A stretch of DNA of 64,000 nucleotides from Hippopus hippopus (taxonomy: Eukaryota; Mollusca; Bivalvia; Cardiida; Cardiidae). The stretch lies in NCBI GenBank assembly GCA_946811185.2, contig OX328106.1:31618426-31682425 (forward strand). The letters run 5' to 3'. Shown here one piece after another: positions 60,245 to 64,000 of the stretch; position 1 is the first letter of the stretch; every line of letters begins with the position of its first letter. Position numbers and translations under genes: made by a program. Under the pieces are notes generated by a model. The model was not told where the DNA came from. It did no database searches and saw only the letters and a list, made by a program, of their open reading frames with translations.

Positions 60245-60290
60245 GGCACATACGGAAGAAAAAAAGACCGGTGCGATTTAATCTCCCTGA

Positions 60291-60297
60291 TTTTATA
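60291..60297 (-). promoter_or_regulatory. Possible TATA box of the laminin-like gene
   Basis: On the minus strand GAATATAAAATCAGG lies about 47 bases before the ATG of exon 1. A start site 25-30 bases downstream would leave a 5' UTR of roughly 20 bases, so an upstream noncoding exon is an alternative. No further promoter element recognised. Confidence 0.3.
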
Positions 60298-61127
60298 TTC
60301 ACGACGAAATTGACACTAAATTATGGAATATACACCGCATGCGTCCTTTTCAACTTGTCAACCAAAATTAAATCGTCTGTTACGTTGTTTGGTATAACAT
60401 ACGTGGGCCATTCATAATGTTCAAAGTTGGACGTCTTTAACTTTTTACCTCGTGCAGACGACATTTAAACCCATAAAACTTCATCTGCTAGCATATGATT
60501 TTTGAAAACATTGTGAAAAAAAATAGAAATTGGTCTTTAGAGACATGTGATCAGCTTCAAGATGAAAACAGTTTCTTGTGGGACACTGTGTATGATATCG
60601 GAAGACTTTCGATATAATTTTAAGACACTGGTAACAGCTCGGCGGTTTCCGTAACTACATCTAACCTCATCCGTATTAAGGAGGTTTTCCATTTTGATGT
60701 TGTCTGCGCATGTCATATTTTTCGAAGATTTCAACTGTCTGCTATTACGGATCACTATCCTGTACAGGATAAATATTGATACGCGGTGTGTAAACTTAAT
60801 CTCCGCCGCTAAAATGTAGCAATGAAGAAAATTGCAATGAATATTACTTCTGTAGAAATATCTTCACTGTTTTTCGCTCTTAATTTCTTAAAAATTCAAT
60901 TACGTAATAGATTATGTGCTAGCTAACCATGGCGAAATGAATCGTACCAAGTAGGTTGTTTTGAATAAACGAATATTTAACTTTGACATTCGCTGAATCG
61001 ATTGCCATTTTCAAAAGAATTCCGGTTCTTTTTCCAAGAATGCCCGAATCAGAAAGGTATGTATTGCAAAAATGCCACCTAGCGGTCCAAGATAATGCCA
61101 TTTTTAAACATTGTCTGTCACATGATT

Positions 61128-61355
61128 TTAACCCTTTACCAAACAATCCCTGGTTTTTACGACCCTGAGATAGAAGCCTTTTGAAAACATTGTGGGAAAA
61201 GGAGAAAATGCTGGTAACCAGCATTTTCTCCTTTTCCCACAATGTTTTCTACCCTGCTTGAAAGAAATTTCAATTTTTGAGTTACGCTTATTTTGTCGTC
61301 TGCAAGTGCTTTCAATTTGGATCAGTCTAAAATTTGTTGTTTGGGAAAGGGTTAA
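61128..61355 (+). mobile_element. Family A MITE, CCTGG subfamily, perfect hairpin
   Basis: TTAACCCTTTACCAAACAAT to TTTGGGAAAGGGTTAA. The palindrome at 61183-61249 has 33-bp arms with no mismatch around a single central base. Confidence 0.92.
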
Positions 61356-62429
61356 GCATGGAGGCGCCTATGAAATTAAGTTAGCAACGACAGCACCGAC
61401 CGCAGTGACATTATTCTCATCAGTTTGTTTGTCAGTGAAAAAAAAAGTATAGATTAACCTCGTTAAAAAAAGATTTACGAATTGTTTGTCAACAGAAATC
61501 TATTTAATGAGATTACGGTAAAAATTGTGACTCGTTATTTCAATTTGCAAGTGGAGCCTTACGATTTTAAAGACGGTAAAGTGGTCTACTTCCGGCAAAG
61601 GGATAGCATTGCTGTGTAGGAACATATCACTATTCTTATTACAACCGAGGAACTATATCGATGTATCACAGAGATTTGCGGAATGAACTATAAGGGTCTA
61701 CCCAAAAATCTACCCTTATATATCTACATTGCTTTAATTAAAGTCAAATTTCCAACCGTGCCCTGAACGTCCCGAGTCAAAGGGATTCTAGTATCCCTGG
61801 ATCAGATAACTGACATTTTTATATAGATCTGCCTAAAAATCATTCGGCTCAAATACATGTATCGCACGCGGATAAAATCAAACACGACGATTCCAAGCAG
61901 AAACCCAGTACAGACAGTGTCAAATATTGTCTCAAATATGGTATGATGACGTAACTAGCGTTCTGACTACTTTTGAGTTTTAATCACCATTTGTTTTAAC
62001 TTCTAATCCTTTTCAAGTAACATTGTCAACAACTGAAATATTTTGTTACCAAAGTTTGTATATGCATGAACATAATGAATATTATGTTAAAACTTTCTTG
62101 GTGCTTGCATTTGCTTCTTGCTGTGATGGAAAATATTGACATCCGGCTCGACCAGCGGTAGCAGGAAATTTCAAATTTTCTTATAGAGCTCGAAGCTAAT
62201 CAATCTGCAGGAAAGCTACTAAAACATAACACTCCGTATATAATGGTGTTAGAAATACGCCATAACTGTCACGACTTTATTTATGTGAAATATGTAGCCG
62301 AGTGACAGTGGCTTTTGTGAAATTCCAGGAATGCATAAGTGGGTGTTCTGGCCGCCATGGTATAACAGAATAAAATCTTGAAAACAGTGTTATCTAAACA
62401 CCAAACAACCACCCCTCCCCCACAAACAA

Positions 62430-62560
62430 AAGAAATAATAATAATGATACATGTAATAATAATAAAGATAATGATAATAAATGTATGATTAATATAACAA
62501 AACTACTAATCATAATAATAATAATGATGATGATGATGATGATGATAATGAAAAAATACA
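62430..62560. repeat. (AAT)n/(GAT)n microsatellite
   Basis: AATAATAATAATGATAC, later (GATGAT)n. It gives a false poly-Ile open frame on the minus strand. Confidence 0.9.
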
Positions 62561-63243
62561 ACTTGTTACACCTCTGCACTAAAACAGCCCTTTGAAAATA
62601 TAGAGAAAAAGGAGCAATTGCTCATTCCAAACAAAAGCTCCTTTTCCCTCGATCCTTTCAATATCACATTTGCCCGGCCTCCTTTCCCCCAGCCCCCCCC
62701 CCCCACCACCTCAAATGTTATTGCATCACCTGTTCTAGTTTTTTTGGCTAGGATTAAAACTAACCTGTACAGTAAAACATGCTTGATTTAATCATCCGGT
62801 TTAGGGGTTTAATCCTTTCGGCAGCCCTAGGTGAAAAGAACAGTTTTTGCGGGCGGCACATATCAAGATTAGACGGCACAGGACGTGCAGTCTGATCTTG
62901 GATCGAAACCGTCCGCTTGTTTTGTCATGGCTATACGATAAATATCATTGTGTTTTGAACAGTGGATAATATTTTCAGCGGTCAACAGAGGTCGTGTGTA
63001 TATTTGATGATCAAAGAGTGTAGTGTAACCTTACCGCTCGCAAAAATTTTTGACTACCTTTTTGAAAATTTCTTTTTCTAACATCGTTGAAAAAGAAGTT
63101 ATTGATCGATCCCATTCGAGCACTTGCTCCTTTCCCTTATGCTCTCTATACCTTTTGAGTGTCATCTTTTTTTCCTTCTTTGGCCATGCATTGCCTGTTA
63201 GGTTTGATTTGATTCGTACCAGATTTTGGTTTCCCGGCTCAGC

Positions 63244-63432
63244 CTTTAACCAAACAATCCAGTGTTTTAACGTCCACGAAGAAAGAGGCATTTGAAAACA
63301 TTGTTGGAAAAGGAGGACATTTTGGTAACCTTTCGAAGTCAACCCTCATCATTTGAGCCATATTTAACTTTTTCGTATGCGAGCGGTATGAATTTATACA
63401 AGTGTAAAATTTTATCGTACGGTAAAGAGTTA
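63244..63432 (+). mobile_element. Family A MITE, half palindrome deleted
   Basis: TTAACCAAACAATCCAGTGT to TACGGTAAAGAGTTAT. The hairpin stops at TTTTGGTAACC. Confidence 0.78.
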
Positions 63433-63474
63433 TCTCTGTAAAAGGAATTGAACGGCCCTCACAAGAAAACGAGG

Positions 63475-63700
63475 TTAACGCTTTACCAAACGATAAAATT
63501 TTCGTCTGGTCCAAATTGAAAGTATTTGCAGACAACAATTTAAATTCATACTAAAAATAATTATCTCTCGAAGAGTAGAAAACATTTTGGGAAAAGGAGA
63601 AAATGCTGGTTACCAGCATTTTCTCCTTTTCCCAAAATGTTTTCAAAAGCCTTCTCCTTCAAGGTCTTTAAAAGGCCGTGCTTGTTTGGTAAAGGGCTCA
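63475..63700 (-). mobile_element. Family A MITE, full length
   Basis: TTAACGCTTTACCAAACGAT to TTTGGTAAAGGGCTCA; hairpin arms match completely (both arms carry CATTTTGGG). Confidence 0.88.
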
Positions 63701-64000
63701 CATAACCCCTTTCAGTCTGAGTAACTTCAACTTTTACATCTCGCGATAAACATAGAAAGTTAATACTAATTTAAAAAAAGATAAGACCCCGAAAAACAAT
63801 GTTTTGTACTTATATGGATGTCCTTTTGTTTTTTTTTTTCTTGTAGGATAATGGTTTATTGCCGGCTGAAAAAAAAAAGAAAGAAAAAAGCGGGAAAAAT
63901 GAGGTGAAATTGGCAAACGAATTACCACGAGTTATTTTGTTTTCTGACAGACCGTGTACTCTTTAAGCAACCTGACGACATAATTTGAGACCCTTGTGCA

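Larger units (their letters stand above)
60300..64000. other. Upstream region of the laminin-like gene
   Basis: Holds three family-A MITEs, one family-B hairpin, microsatellites and a diverged repeat at 61365-61690. No second gene recognised on either strand. Confidence 0.5.

Noticed and set aside
59880..59955. A functional tRNA gene on the minus strand
   Set aside because: Boxes A and B are present but the acceptor stem does not close, and a SINE body follows.
62394..62579. Poly-Ile membrane peptide on the minus strand
   Set aside because: Translation of an AAT/GAT microsatellite.

Overview
The window is eukaryotic, AT-rich and intron-dominated. Its repeats point to a mollusc, most likely a heterodont bivalve: TGACCTTGACC-type tandem elements, several tRNA-derived SINEs ending in (CAAT)n or (AAAC)n, and dense hairpin MITEs. 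I cannot name the species. There are no bacterial features and no rRNA or tRNA gene that looks functional.

One protein-coding gene can be read. It lies on the minus strand and fills the window. I could trace 26 exons from a signal-peptide ATG at 60244 down to 1460, where the gene runs off the left edge. Every splice phase agrees: 4592 coding bases, 1530 codons plus 2 bases. The deduced chain has a signal peptide, a CxxC pair, a long Lys/Arg-rich disordered region (about residues 60-390), a charged helical/coiled-coil region (about 390-1087), interrupted at about 768-900 by an acidic Ser/Thr-rich insert ending in the furin-type site RHKR, and then laminin-G domains (LG1 about 1088-1265, LG2 about 1266-1440, LG3 begun). 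I read it as a laminin alpha-like chain without LN or EGF-like short-arm domains. The family call rests on the coiled coil running into LG domains; the N-terminal join is the weakest part.

Nearly everything else is mobile DNA in the introns. Family A, about 54 copies, is a roughly 228-bp TTAA-flanked MITE with CCCTTTACCA ends and a 33-bp-arm near-perfect palindrome, and looks piggyBac-like. Family B, a second TTAA MITE, carries a GATCAGACTGCAC hairpin. Families C and D are further terminal-inverted-repeat MITEs. There are two foldback elements (12.3-13.3 kb and 20.8-21.7 kb), tandem-repeat elements at 4.8-5.5, 6.4-7.8 and 38.4-40.6 kb, a 1.03-kb element with 10-bp target duplication (38963-39994), a 2.6-kb element with 7-bp duplication (44444-47073), and many SINE copies.

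The most unusual item is a complete 426-bp miniature LTR retrotransposon (27758-28183). Its LTRs contain a 5S-rRNA-like internal promoter, it has a primer-binding site matching tRNA-Leu, and it is flanked by a TAATAG duplication. This is the architecture of plant Cassandra TRIMs, here in an animal intron. A second notable pattern is that MITE ends lie within about 50 bp downstream of at least eight splice donors of the laminin-like gene.
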